A model generated the notes under the pieces. The model saw nothing but the letters and a program-made list of their open reading frames with translations. It was not told where the DNA came from and ran no database searches. From Caballeronia telluris (lineage in GTDB: Bacteria > Pseudomonadota > Gammaproteobacteria > Burkholderiales > Burkholderiaceae): 50,469 nucleotides of DNA. The stretch spans positions 1 through 50,469 of the forward strand of contig NZ_FCNZ02000031.1 in NCBI RefSeq assembly GCF_001544495.1, written 5' to 3'. The position numbers and the translations under genes were made by a program. Below are positions 16,003 to 24,665 of this stretch, piece by piece (position 1 is the first letter of the stretch; every line of letters starts with the position of its first letter).

Positions 16003-16872
16003 ATGGCCACCTTATCCGTTCTCTATTCCGTCATCTATCAGTTCGGCGACAGCTTTGCCTATCTGGTACTCGCGGCGCTTGGTCTCGCGGTGATCTTCGG
16101 CATGATGGGCGTCATCAATCTCGCGCATGGCGAGTTCATCATGTGCGGCGCCTACGCCACTATTCTCGCCGCCAAGCGCGGCGTGCCGCTGCCGCTTGCG
16201 ATGCTGCTCGGCGCGATCGCGGCGGCGCTCGCGGGCGTGGTCATCGAGCGGCTCGTGATCCGGCATCTGTACGACCGCCTGTTCGATTCCGTCGTGGCGA
16301 CGTGGGCGATCAGCCTCATCGTGCAGCAGACGATGCTGCTCATCGCCGGTCCGTCGCTCGAAGGCATCGGCACGCCGTTCGGGTCCTTCGCACTCGGTGA
16401 CTATTCGTTTTCGACGTATCGCGCCGTGCTGCCAGTCATCGCGCTGGCGATTCTGTTCGCACTCTATCTGCTGTTCTTCAAGACGAATTACGGCGTTTGC
16501 GCCCGCGCGACGATTCAGAATCCCAATATCGCGCAATGTCTCGGTTTGCGCACGGACCGGCTCTATACGTTGACCTTCGCGCTCGGCGCGGGCCTCGCCG
16601 GTCTGACGGGCGCGCTCTACGCCCCGACGATGACGGCGGTGCCGACGATGGGCAGCAACTTCATCGTGCAGGCGTTCGTATCGGTGGTCGTCGGCGGCGC
16701 GAACGTAATCGCGGGAACGACGCCGGCCGCCGGTGTGCTCGCCATCATCCAGACGGCGCTCACGGCGTCCTATGGTCAGTTATTCGGGCAGATCGGGCTG
16801 CTGGTGACGGTCATCGTCGTGATCCGGCTGATGCCGCAGGGCCTCGGCAATCTTTTCACGCGCTTGCGCTAG
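16003..16872 (+). CDS. ABC transporter permease, UrtB/LivH type
   Basis: A 289-residue inner-membrane subunit with about eight hydrophobic segments. The family landmarks are ALGLAVIFGMMGVINLAHGE near the N-terminus, the coupling-region ARATIQNPNIAQCLGL, and the C-terminal VVGGANVIAGTTPAAGVLAI and MPQGL. LivH/UrtB proteins pair with a LivM/UrtC subunit to form the channel for amino acids, urea or amides. The gene lies 61 nt after the receptor, behind a strong hairpin, and ends 9 nt before the second permease, whose ribosome binding site overlaps its stop codon. Confidence 0.9.
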   Translation: MATLSVLYSVIYQFGDSFAYLVLAALGLAVIFGMMGVINLAHGEFIMCGAYATILAAKRGVPLPLAMLLGAIAAALAGVVIERLVIRHLYDRLFDSVVATWAISLIVQQTMLLIAGPSLEGIGTPFGSFALGDYSFSTYRAVLPVIALAILFALYLLFFKTNYGVCARATIQNPNIAQCLGLRTDRLYTLTFALGAGLAGLTGALYAPTMTAVPTMGSNFIVQAFVSVVVGGANVIAGTTPAAGVLAIIQTALTASYGQLFGQIGLLVTVIVVIRLMPQGLGNLFTRLR

Positions 16873-16881
16873 GAGGCTGAC

Positions 16882-17952
16882 TTGAAGCAATTGAACATGC
16901 CTTCGACGAGCGCCACGACGCGCGCGCTGCAAAGCGTTCCGTGGCTCGTGGCGCTGTGCCTGCCGCTCGTCGTCGATGCGAACACCAGCGGCAATCTCGC
17001 GTACTGCCTCCTGTGGGCGTTCAGCGCGCTCGGGCTCGCCGCGATGTGGGGCTACGGCGGCATCCTGTCGTTCGGGCAGACCGCCTTCTTCGGACTGTCG
17101 GGCTATTGCTACGGGATCTTCACGCTGAATTACGGCGACACGTGGTTCGATTCGTGGCTTGGTCTCGGCGCGGGGCTGGTCGCGAGCGTCGTCGCCGCGG
17201 CGCTGATCGGCTACATGATTTTCTATGGCCGCATCAAGGGGGTGTTCATCGGCATCGTCACGCTTTCGGTGACGCTCGTGCTCGAAACCTTCATGTCGCA
17301 GACGGCGGGGCCGCAATGGGCGATCGGCGAGGCGCGTCTGAACGGATACAACGGCATGGGCGGCATGCCGCCACTGACGATCCCCTGGCCGGGCGGGCCC
17401 CTGACGCTGGAAAACGCGAGCTTCTATTACCTCGTGCTGATCCTGCTGATCGTGGTCTATGCAGCGATGCGCAAGCTGCTCGACGGCACGTTCGGCCTCA
17501 CGCTCATCGCCATTCGCGAGAACCCGCAGCGTGCGGAGATGCTGGGCGTCGATATCCGCCGCCATCAACTGCTGGTGTTCGTGCTCGGCTGCACGCTCGG
17601 TGGATTGTCCGGCGCGCTGTACACGATCTGGGGCTCCTACATCACGCCATCGACGATGGGCCTCACCGCCGCGGCGATGCCGGTCATCTGGGTCGCGACG
17701 TCGGGCAGGAAGAGTATCGGCGGGACCATACTCGGCACGGCGTTCCTCGTGTGGCTCTCGCAAAGTCTCGCGGTGTACGGCAGCCAGTATGCGCTGATCC
17801 TGCTCGGCGCGATTCTGCTGATCGTCGTGCTGGCAGCGCCCGAGGGTTTGCTGCCGTTCGTGTCGCGGCAGCTGCGTCGTCTGTCGAGCCGCAACAACGT
17901 GGCCGCGCGGCACGGCCGTACTTGCATCAGGCGAGAGGAGGGCAAGTCATGA
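16882..17952 (+). CDS. ABC transporter permease, UrtC/LivM type
   Basis: A 356-residue second permease subunit with about ten transmembrane segments. Recognisable parts are LSFGQTAFFGLSGY, the inner loop LIAIRENPQRAEMLGVDIRRHQLLVFVLG, and the terminal APEGLLPFVSRQ. I keep the TTG start at 16882 because AGGAGG at 16871-16876 lies 5 nt upstream; the next in-frame ATG (16897) would be too far. The stop overlaps the start of the ATPase gene by four bases (ATGA), indicating translational coupling. It forms the membrane channel with the preceding subunit. Confidence 0.9.
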   Translation: MKQLNMPSTSATTRALQSVPWLVALCLPLVVDANTSGNLAYCLLWAFSALGLAAMWGYGGILSFGQTAFFGLSGYCYGIFTLNYGDTWFDSWLGLGAGLVASVVAAALIGYMIFYGRIKGVFIGIVTLSVTLVLETFMSQTAGPQWAIGEARLNGYNGMGGMPPLTIPWPGGPLTLENASFYYLVLILLIVVYAAMRKLLDGTFGLTLIAIRENPQRAEMLGVDIRRHQLLVFVLGCTLGGLSGALYTIWGSYITPSTMGLTAAAMPVIWVATSGRKSIGGTILGTAFLVWLSQSLAVYGSQYALILLGAILLIVVLAAPEGLLPFVSRQLRRLSSRNNVAARHGRTCIRREEGKS

Positions 17953-18659
17953 CCACGCTGCTGGAAACGCGCGGACTCAAGAAGCACTTCGGAGGCGCGC
18001 ACGTCATCAATGGCATCGACTTCAAGATCGACGCCGGCGAAATCCGCTGCGTGATCGGGCCGAACGGCGCGGGCAAGAGCACGTTCTTCAAGCTCATCAC
18101 CGGCGAGCATCATCCGTCCGAAGGCAGCGTGAGGTTTCTCGGTCAGGACATGAGTCATGTGCTGCCGCACGAACGCATACGCATGGGCATGAGCATCAAG
18201 TTCCAGATTCCGGGCGTGTTCCCGGATCTGAGCGTGCGCCAGCATTTGCAGTTGTCGCTGCATCGCGCCAGGGACGACCGCCCTGAGAGCCTCGAAGAAC
18301 TCTTGCAGCGGTTCATGCTGGAGAACGAGGAGGACGTGCTCGCGCGCAACCTGTCGCACGGCAAGAAGCAGTGGCTCGAAATCGCGATGGCCGTTTCCCT
18401 GCGCCCGAAGCTGCTGTTTCTCGATGAACCGGTGGCGGGCATGTCGGTCGAGGAGACGCACGCGACGGGCGAGCTCATCAAGCGTCTGTCGGCGGCCGGG
18501 CTCACGATGATGGTCGTGGAGCACGACATGACCTTCGTCAAGCAGATCGCCTCGCGCGTGACGGTGCTGCATGGCGGCCGTCTGCTCGCTGACGGGCCGC
18601 TTGAGGAGATCCTCGCACGTGACGATGTCGCGGAAGTCTATCTGGGGAAGAAGAAATGA
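17949..18659 (+). CDS. ABC transporter ATP-binding protein, UrtD/LivG type
   Basis: A 236-residue ATPase. Visible motifs: Walker A GPNGAGKST, Q-loop in FQIPGVFPDLSV, an unusual ABC signature LSHGKKQWLEI (typical of the UrtD branch, which has HGKK in place of GGQR), Walker B LLFLDEPVAGM and the switch His in VVEHDM. The open frame runs back to 16941 in the permease gene, but ATG 17949 overlaps the permease stop and gives the standard start. It powers the amide importer with the next gene product. The HGKKQWLEI signature supports the urea/amide branch over branched-chain amino acids. Confidence 0.9.
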   Translation: MTTLLETRGLKKHFGGAHVINGIDFKIDAGEIRCVIGPNGAGKSTFFKLITGEHHPSEGSVRFLGQDMSHVLPHERIRMGMSIKFQIPGVFPDLSVRQHLQLSLHRARDDRPESLEELLQRFMLENEEDVLARNLSHGKKQWLEIAMAVSLRPKLLFLDEPVAGMSVEETHATGELIKRLSAAGLTMMVVEHDMTFVKQIASRVTVLHGGRLLADGPLEEILARDDVAEVYLGKKK

Positions 18660-19363
18660 GCGCGTTGCTCGAAGTGTCAGGCGTGGAAGCGGGTTACGGC
18701 GGCGGACGCGTGCTCAACGGCGTGTCATTCGGCGTGGGACGAGGCGAAGTGCTGGCGCTGATCGGGCGCAACGGCGTGGGCAAGACCACGTTGATGCGCG
18801 CGCTCATCGGCCTCGTCAGGCTCGATGCCGGGCAAATCTCACTCGACGGCGACGCGATCGGCCACGAGAAACCGTACGTTCGCGCGCAAAAAGGCATGGG
18901 CTATGTGCCGCAGGGTCGGGAGATTTTCGGCGCGTTGACGGTCGCGGAAAACCTTCAGGTCGGCGCGCAGGCGAATCGCGCGCAAGCGGCGAAAATGAGA
19001 GAGAAAGTCGTCGGCTATTTTCCTATTCTGAAGAATCGCTACGAGCAGAAAGCGGGAACCATGAGTGGCGGCGAACAGCAGCAACTGGCAATCGCTCGCG
19101 CGCTCATCAGTGCGCCGAAGGTGCTGCTGCTGGATGAGCCGTCGGAGGGCATCCAGCCATCGATCGTCGACCTGATCGGCGAGACGCTGCAGCAGATCGC
19201 GCGCGAGACGGGCATCGGCGTGGTGCTCGTCGAGCAGGACATGGGCATGGTGGAACGCATCGCGACGCGCTGCTGCGTGATGGACAAGGGCCGTATCGTC
19301 GACACACTGAGTCCCTCGCAGCTCGGGGACGAACAACTGATTCGCCAGTACCTGGCACTGTGA
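18656..19363 (+). CDS. ABC transporter ATP-binding protein, UrtE/LivF type
   Basis: This 235-residue ATPase has Walker A GRNGVGKTT, signature MSGGEQQQLAIARAL, Walker B LLLDEPSEGIQP and the switch-His region replaced by VLVEQDM, as is usual in LivF/UrtE proteins. The ATGA overlap with the preceding ATPase couples translation. With the UrtD-like subunit it forms the ATPase dimer of the importer. The gene ends 13 nt before the formamidase start, so transport and hydrolysis are in one transcript. Confidence 0.9.
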   Translation: MSALLEVSGVEAGYGGGRVLNGVSFGVGRGEVLALIGRNGVGKTTLMRALIGLVRLDAGQISLDGDAIGHEKPYVRAQKGMGYVPQGREIFGALTVAENLQVGAQANRAQAAKMREKVVGYFPILKNRYEQKAGTMSGGEQQQLAIARALISAPKVLLLDEPSEGIQPSIVDLIGETLQQIARETGIGVVLVEQDMGMVERIATRCCVMDKGRIVDTLSPSQLGDEQLIRQYLAL

Positions 19364-19376
19364 CGGAGAACAGAAG

Positions 19377-20363
19377 ATGAAATGGCTTGAAGAATCGATC
19401 ATGATGAAGCGCGGTGTCGGCGCCGATCGTGAACCGGTGGAACATCATCTCACCGAGGAGATGCAAAAGACGTATCACTACACGATCGGTCCGTACTCGC
19501 AGCCGGTGCTGCACGTGAAGCCGGGCGATCGCGTCGTGGTCGAAACGCGTGATGCCTTCGAAGGCAAGATCAAGGAGGAGACGGACAAGCCGTCGCAGGT
19601 CCTGCAGGTGCCGTTTCTCAATCCGCAGAACGGGCCGATCATGATCGAAGGCGCGGAGAAGGGCGATGTCGTCGCCGTGTATATCGAGAAGATGGCGCCG
19701 CGCGGCGATGACCCGCACGGCTTTTGCTGCATGATCCCGAACTTCGGCGGCCTGACCGGCACCGATTACACCGCGCTGCTCAACGAGCCTTTGCCGGAAA
19801 TCGTGCGCAAGATCAGGATCGACGAAGAGAACGTATACTGGAGCAAGCGCAACACGCTCCCATACAAGCCGCATATCGGCACGCTCAGTCTTTCCCCCGA
19901 GATCGATTCGATCAACTCGCTCACGCCCGACAATCACGGCGGCAACATGGACGTGCCCGACATGGGCCCGGGCAGCATCACGTACTTGCCGGTGCGTTCG
20001 CCGGGCGGGCGGCTCTTCATCGGCGATGCCCATGCCTGCCAGGGCGATGGCGAGGTCTGTGGCACAGCGGTCGAATATCAGAGCACGACGACCGTTCGCG
20101 TCGATCTCATCAAGCACTGGAAGATCGACTGGCCGCGCCTCGAGAACGAGGATGCATTGATGAGCATCGGCAGCGCGCGGCCGCTGGAGGACGCGACTCG
20201 CATCGCCTATCGCGAACTCGTATTGTGGATGGCCGCCGAATACGGCTTCGACAAGTGGGACGCGTACATGATGCTGAGCCAGGTCGGCAAGGTTCGCCTG
20301 GGTAATTTTGTCGATCCAAAATATACGGTCGGCGCGATGGTCGCGAAGCACTACCTCAAGTGA
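19377..20363 (+). CDS. fmdA: Formamidase / acetamidase (FmdA/AmdA family)
   Basis: A 328-residue member of the FmdA_AmdA family, which hydrolyses formamide or acetamide to ammonia and the acid in the cytoplasm. Family features: HVKPGDRVVVETRDAF, NPQNGPIMIEGAEKGD, HIGTLSLSPE, the DNHGGNMDVPDM metal/active-site segment and LFIGDAHACQGDGEVCGTAVE. It shows no relation to the nitrilase-type AmiE. It sits directly behind the amide importer and ahead of AmiC/AmiR, so it is the probable main enzyme of the operon. Formamide is favoured over acetamide only on family grounds. Confidence 0.87.
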   Translation: MKWLEESIMMKRGVGADREPVEHHLTEEMQKTYHYTIGPYSQPVLHVKPGDRVVVETRDAFEGKIKEETDKPSQVLQVPFLNPQNGPIMIEGAEKGDVVAVYIEKMAPRGDDPHGFCCMIPNFGGLTGTDYTALLNEPLPEIVRKIRIDEENVYWSKRNTLPYKPHIGTLSLSPEIDSINSLTPDNHGGNMDVPDMGPGSITYLPVRSPGGRLFIGDAHACQGDGEVCGTAVEYQSTTTVRVDLIKHWKIDWPRLENEDALMSIGSARPLEDATRIAYRELVLWMAAEYGFDKWDAYMMLSQVGKVRLGNFVDPKYTVGAMVAKHYLK

Positions 20364-20399
20364 CACATTAGCCGATTAGATCAGAGGCAAGACGATCAA

Positions 20400-20421
20400 C
20401 GCGCGGCGTCCGTGCCGCGCG
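20400..20421 (+). promoter_or_regulatory. Intercistronic hairpin between formamidase and amiC
   Basis: CGCGCGGC/GCCGCGCG arms with the loop GTCCGT. There is no U tract, and the loop lacks the A1/G4 pattern of the ANTAR hairpins. It may lower expression of the downstream regulators relative to the enzyme. Confidence 0.45.
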
Positions 20422-20442
20422 CATTCGAGAGGGTGTCACGAA

Positions 20443-21597
20443 ATGGCTTTATCCGATCCCATCCGAGTGGGCCTTCTTTGCTCGACAAGTGGCTCGACCG
20501 CCTTGCTCGAGCAGTCCCAGTGGCGCGGCGCGTGCCTCGCCATCGAGGAGATCAACGCGCGCGGCGGCATCGCCGGGCGCGAGCTCGTCGCCCTTCATTA
20601 CGACCCCGCTTCGGACCCGGCTGCGTTTCGCGAGCTTGCGGAGCGGCTGATCGTGAAGGACGGCGTCAACACCATTTTCGGCGGGTACACGTCGACCAGC
20701 CGCAAGGCGATGCTGCCCGTCGTCGAGAAGCACAATCGACTGCTGTTCTACGCGCAGATGTACGAGGGCTTCGAATATTCCGACAACATCATCTATAGCG
20801 GCGCCTCGCCGAATCAGAACGGCGTGCAGCTTGCCGACTTCATGACGGAAAGTTTCGGCGCGCGGGTCTATTTCGTCGGTTCGCGCTATGTCTATCCGTA
20901 TGAATGCAATCGCACGATGCAGGAACTCCTGCTTCAGCATCCCGAAGGCGCGATTCTCGGCGAGCGCTACCTCCCGCTCGACGCGACGCGCGGTCAGTTC
21001 GCACAGGTCGTCGCGGACATCAGGCGCAAGTCGCCCGACTGGATCTTCTGTACGGTCATCGGTGCGACCGTGCCCTATCTCTACGATGCCTATGCGCACG
21101 CGGACTTCGATCCGTCCCGGGTGCCCATCGGCAGCCTCAATACCTCCGAGACCGAGATTCATGCAATGGAGCCGGGCATTGCGGCCGGGCATTACACGGC
21201 CGCGCCTTATTTCCAGAGCATCGACGCGGCGGAGAATCATCGCGCCGTGCGCCATCATCAGTCGCGCTTTGGCGCGGATACACCCACGGACATGAACTGG
21301 GAGGCCGCGTACTATCAAATGCACATGTTCGCCGAAGCCTGCGCCCGTGCGGGCTCGGACGAGATCGGAACCATCATGCCGCATCTCCTCGGCTCGGAAT
21401 TTGCCGCCCCGCAAGGCCGGGTGCGGATCGATCCAGTCAATCATCACATGGCGCTCTACCCGCGCATCGGTCGCGCCAACGCGGACGGCCAGTTCACCAT
21501 TCTGCGCGAATCGAAATTCGCCGTCGGCCCCGATCCGTACATGACGCGCCAGACGCTCGGGGACTGGGTGACGAAGCTGAGCACGCGGGACTACTGA
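20443..21597 (+). CDS. amiC: AmiC-like cytoplasmic amide sensor (negative regulator)
   Basis: A 384-residue periplasmic-binding-protein-fold sensor without a signal peptide: it starts MALSDPIRVGLLCSTSGSTA and runs straight into the first beta-strand. It is related to the operon's own receptor (EEINARGGIAGRELV, FGGYTSTSRKAMLPVVEKHN, YAQMYEGFEYSDNIIYSGA), and the lack of a leader identifies it as AmiC rather than a transporter subunit. In Pseudomonas, AmiC sequesters AmiR until a short-chain amide binds. The amiR gene starts one base after the amiC stop codon, the usual arrangement. Confidence 0.85.
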   Translation: MALSDPIRVGLLCSTSGSTALLEQSQWRGACLAIEEINARGGIAGRELVALHYDPASDPAAFRELAERLIVKDGVNTIFGGYTSTSRKAMLPVVEKHNRLLFYAQMYEGFEYSDNIIYSGASPNQNGVQLADFMTESFGARVYFVGSRYVYPYECNRTMQELLLQHPEGAILGERYLPLDATRGQFAQVVADIRRKSPDWIFCTVIGATVPYLYDAYAHADFDPSRVPIGSLNTSETEIHAMEPGIAAGHYTAAPYFQSIDAAENHRAVRHHQSRFGADTPTDMNWEAAYYQMHMFAEACARAGSDEIGTIMPHLLGSEFAAPQGRVRIDPVNHHMALYPRIGRANADGQFTILRESKFAVGPDPYMTRQTLGDWVTKLSTRDY

Positions 21598-21598
21598 C

Positions 21599-22249
21599 GT
21601 GAGCCCGCGAACGGACAGAGGCCAGCGAAGCCTGACGAGCTCGATCCTCGAACGCAATGCTCGCGTCGTCGTCTTCCATCCGGATGACGACGACGGGCAG
21701 ACGCTCACCAACCATCTGCGGCGCATCGGCTTTCAGGTGGAACGTTACTGGCCGCCGACCGACACGCTGCCCGACAGGACGGACCTGGTGTTTCGCGCGT
21801 TGCTGCCGGAAGAACGCGCGCCGAAGAGCGAGTGGTCCGGACCCGATGCGCCGCCCGTCATCTGCGTGGTGAGCTACGAGAATCCGACCTTCATCGATCA
21901 GGCCATCAAGATGGGTTCGGACGGCATCGTCACGACGCCGATCCGCGCGTCGGGGCTGCTATCCAGCGTGGTGATGGCGCTGTATCACGCGAAGCGCGCG
22001 CGTCAGCATTCGCAGCGCATCGCCAAGCTCGAGCAGAAGCTGCTCGACAGCCGGCATCTGCAGGAAGCGAAGGACATTCTGATGACCATGCACCGCGTGA
22101 GCGAACGCGAGGCGTACGACATGCTCCGCGCGCAGGCGATGGAGAAGCGCGTGACCATCGACGATATCTGCCACTCGGTCATTCAGGCGAGCGACGTGCT
22201 GCAGATCACGCGCGGTATGGCATCGGAGGCGCGGCGCGAGAAGGAGTGA
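21599..22249 (+). CDS. amiR: AmiR-like ANTAR-domain antitermination regulator
   Basis: A 216-residue protein with an N-terminal pseudo-receiver domain (about residues 15-125, starting NARVVVFHPDDDDGQTLTN). A coiled-coil linker (about 128-155) and a C-terminal ANTAR RNA-binding domain (about 155-210) with EAKDILMTMHRVSEREAYDM and ITIDDICH-like VTIDDICHSVI follow. GTG start, one base after amiC. ANTAR proteins bind paired hexaloop hairpins in nascent RNA and prevent terminator folding; a matching leader is at 14580-14659, upstream of this operon. The gene is thus in the operon it controls, giving positive feedback. Confidence 0.88.
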   Translation: MSPRTDRGQRSLTSSILERNARVVVFHPDDDDGQTLTNHLRRIGFQVERYWPPTDTLPDRTDLVFRALLPEERAPKSEWSGPDAPPVICVVSYENPTFIDQAIKMGSDGIVTTPIRASGLLSSVVMALYHAKRARQHSQRIAKLEQKLLDSRHLQEAKDILMTMHRVSEREAYDMLRAQAMEKRVTIDDICHSVIQASDVLQITRGMASEARREKE

Positions 22250-22295
22250 GCGCGCCGTCGAACGTTACTCATGGATACGCATAGGAGCGACCAGC

Positions 22296-23060
22296 ATGGA
22301 CCTGCAACTGAAGGGCTTGAAGGCGATCGTGACCGGCGGCACCAAGGGCATCGGCCTCGCGATCGCGCGAACGCTTGCCGCGGAAGGCGCGGATGTCGCC
22401 ATTTGCGCGCGCGACGCAGCCAGCGTCGCGTCGGTGGCGAGCGCGCTGGCGGAAATCAGCGGCGCGCGCGCCTCTGGCGCGGCCGTCGACGTGTCGGATG
22501 GCGAGGCGCTGAAGGCGTGGGTCGCGAGCGTCGGCGCGCAGTGGGGCGGACTCGACATCGTCGTAGCCAACGTCAGCGCGCTGGCGATCGGCAACGACAT
22601 CGAATCGTGGCGCAAGGAGTTCGAGACGGATCTGCTCGGCACGGTCAATCTCGTCGATGCCGCGATGCCGTTCCTGACGGCAAGCAAGGCCGCATCGATC
22701 GTCGCGATATCGAGCGTCTCGGCACGCGAGATCGATTTCGCCGCAGGGCCGTATGGCGTGTTCAAGGCCGCGCTCGTGCATTACATGCAGGGGCTCGCGA
22801 ATCAACTGGCATCGAAAGGCATTCGCGCGAATACGGTGTCGCCCGGCAACGTGTATTTCGAAGGCGGCGTGTGGGACTGGATCGAGCATAACGATGCGGC
22901 GCTGTTCGAACGCGCGCTTGCCCTCAATCCGACCGGACGCATGGCGAGGCCGCAGGAGATCGCCAATGCCGTGGCGTTCATCGCGAGCCCGGCCGCGAGC
23001 TTCGTGAGCGGCGCGAACTTCGTCGTCGACGGCGCGCTCACGCGCGGCGTGCAACTCTGA
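22296..23060 (+). CDS. Short-chain dehydrogenase/reductase (SDR)
   Basis: A 254-residue classical SDR. The NAD(P) motif TGGTKGIG (residues 11-18) is followed by a small residue-rich region, and the catalytic set is visible as Ser in AISSVSA and Tyr-x-x-x-Lys in PYGVFKAA. A C-terminal GANFVVDGALTRGVQL end is typical. Its cofactor-binding strand 2 ends ICARD, with Arg after Ala, which suggests NADP. It lies between amiR and an amidase in the same direction; its role in amide use is not obvious, and it may process a hydroxy or keto acid freed by the amidase. Confidence 0.82.
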   Translation: MDLQLKGLKAIVTGGTKGIGLAIARTLAAEGADVAICARDAASVASVASALAEISGARASGAAVDVSDGEALKAWVASVGAQWGGLDIVVANVSALAIGNDIESWRKEFETDLLGTVNLVDAAMPFLTASKAASIVAISSVSAREIDFAAGPYGVFKAALVHYMQGLANQLASKGIRANTVSPGNVYFEGGVWDWIEHNDAALFERALALNPTGRMARPQEIANAVAFIASPAASFVSGANFVVDGALTRGVQL

Positions 23061-23088
23061 GGCAGGGCCAACTCAACAGGAGCATCGA

Positions 23089-24630
23089 ATGGAAAAAGGC
23101 AGTGCGATGGACTTCGACCTCGACAACCTGACGGTCGAGATCGTGCAGGAGGGTTTTCGGGCCGGCAGGTTCACGGCCGAGCAGCTGGCGCGCGCCTGCT
23201 TCGAGAGGATCGAACGCTATAACGGCAAATACAATGCGCTGATCTTCCTGAACCCGGCGGCAATCGACGATGCGCGGAATATCGACGAACGGCGCGCTGC
23301 CGGCGAGCCACTCGGCCCGCTCGCGGGGGTGCCGGTCGTCATCAAGGACCCGATGGATATGGTCGGTTTTCCGACCACTGCGGGATGGGCGAAGCTGTAT
23401 AGCAAGAAGGGCGGCATCGACCTGATGCCCGAGCGCGACGCACCGGTCGTCGCGCGCATGCGGCGCGCGGGCGCCATCCTGCTCGGCAAGACGAACGTCC
23501 CCATCCTGAGCCATATGGGCACGCACGCGAACGACAGCTGGGCGGGGCCCACGATCAATGTCGTGATGCCCGACCGCGCACCAGGAGGCAGCAGCGCGGG
23601 CACGGCGTCGGCGGTGGCGTCGGGCATGGCGGTTCTTGGACTTGCCGAAGAAACCGGCGGGTCGATTCAGAATCCTGCTTCCGCGCAGGACCTCGTCGGC
23701 ATCAAGCCGACCATCGGGCTGGTTCCGAATGCAGGCGTCGTGCCGCTGTCGGGCAATCGGGATGTCGTGGGACCCATCGCGCGCAACGTCAGGGACGCAG
23801 CGCTCTGCCTCGACATCCTCGCGGGATATTCGAGCGAAGACCCAAAGACGCTCGCCGGCGTCGGACGGCTGCCGGAAGGCGGCTACGCGGCGCAACTGGA
23901 CAAGCATGCACTGAGCGGCAAACGCATTGGTCTGTACGGGCCGGGATGGCGCGCGCAGCCGCTTTCCGATGAAGCCGCGACGCTGTATGAGCGAGTCAAG
24001 GGCGAACTCACTGCGCTGGGCGCGATCCTTATCGACGATCCGTTCGACGGCTCCGGATTTGCCGAATTGCGAAAGCCGACCCCGCCGCTCCGCAATTTCG
24101 ACGCGCGCGGCCTCGAATCGATTCCATACGATCTCGAAAAATATCTACAGCGGCTCGGCAAGCATGCTGCGCTAAAAACCTTTGCGGAATTTGCTGAAGC
24201 GACCCGGGACGAAGACGCTTTCGGTAAAGACGGCGTGCTGCACTATATGCAGAGCCTCGCGGACTTCAAGGCTGCGCTGGCCGATCCGTCGTTGCCGCCG
24301 GAGATGCCCGAGTTCGTCGAACTCAAGGCACATTATCTAAGCATCTTCGAGAAAGTCATGAACGGGCATCAACTCGATGCACTCATTTTTCCGCAGATGC
24401 GATGTGAACTTCCAGCGCTTCACGGCAAGGAAACCATCCAGGAGACGACGGTCGGTGAGATCAACATTGCAGGGCTGCCGGGCATCGCGGTACCGGCGGG
24501 CTATTACGAGTCCGGATCTCCGTTCGGGCTGATCTTCGTCGGTCGCCAATGGGATGAGGCGGCGCTGCTTGGATACGCCTATGCGTATGAGCTTGGCGCG
24601 GGCGCTCGGAAGGCTTCGATACTGGATTGA
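23089..24630 (+). CDS. Amidase (amidase-signature family)
   Basis: A 513-residue serine amidase of the GatA/FAAH signature family. The Ser-cisSer-Lys triad is visible: Lys86 (VVIKDPMD), the cis-Ser in APGGSSAGTASAVASG (Ser168/169) and the nucleophile Ser192 in EETGGSIQNPAS. The C-terminal INIAGLPGIAVPAGYYESGSPFGL is also characteristic. It is an independent hydrolase for carboxamides, distinct from FmdA, so the operon covers two amide substrate classes or a two-step breakdown. A second ATG (23107) is possible. Last gene of the amide operon; no clear terminator follows immediately. Confidence 0.88.
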   Translation: MEKGSAMDFDLDNLTVEIVQEGFRAGRFTAEQLARACFERIERYNGKYNALIFLNPAAIDDARNIDERRAAGEPLGPLAGVPVVIKDPMDMVGFPTTAGWAKLYSKKGGIDLMPERDAPVVARMRRAGAILLGKTNVPILSHMGTHANDSWAGPTINVVMPDRAPGGSSAGTASAVASGMAVLGLAEETGGSIQNPASAQDLVGIKPTIGLVPNAGVVPLSGNRDVVGPIARNVRDAALCLDILAGYSSEDPKTLAGVGRLPEGGYAAQLDKHALSGKRIGLYGPGWRAQPLSDEAATLYERVKGELTALGAILIDDPFDGSGFAELRKPTPPLRNFDARGLESIPYDLEKYLQRLGKHAALKTFAEFAEATRDEDAFGKDGVLHYMQSLADFKAALADPSLPPEMPEFVELKAHYLSIFEKVMNGHQLDALIFPQMRCELPALHGKETIQETTVGEINIAGLPGIAVPAGYYESGSPFGLIFVGRQWDEAALLGYAYAYELGAGARKASILD

Positions 24631-24665
24631 ATCGGTTTGCGCAATGAATGTCCCGGAGGCGAAGT

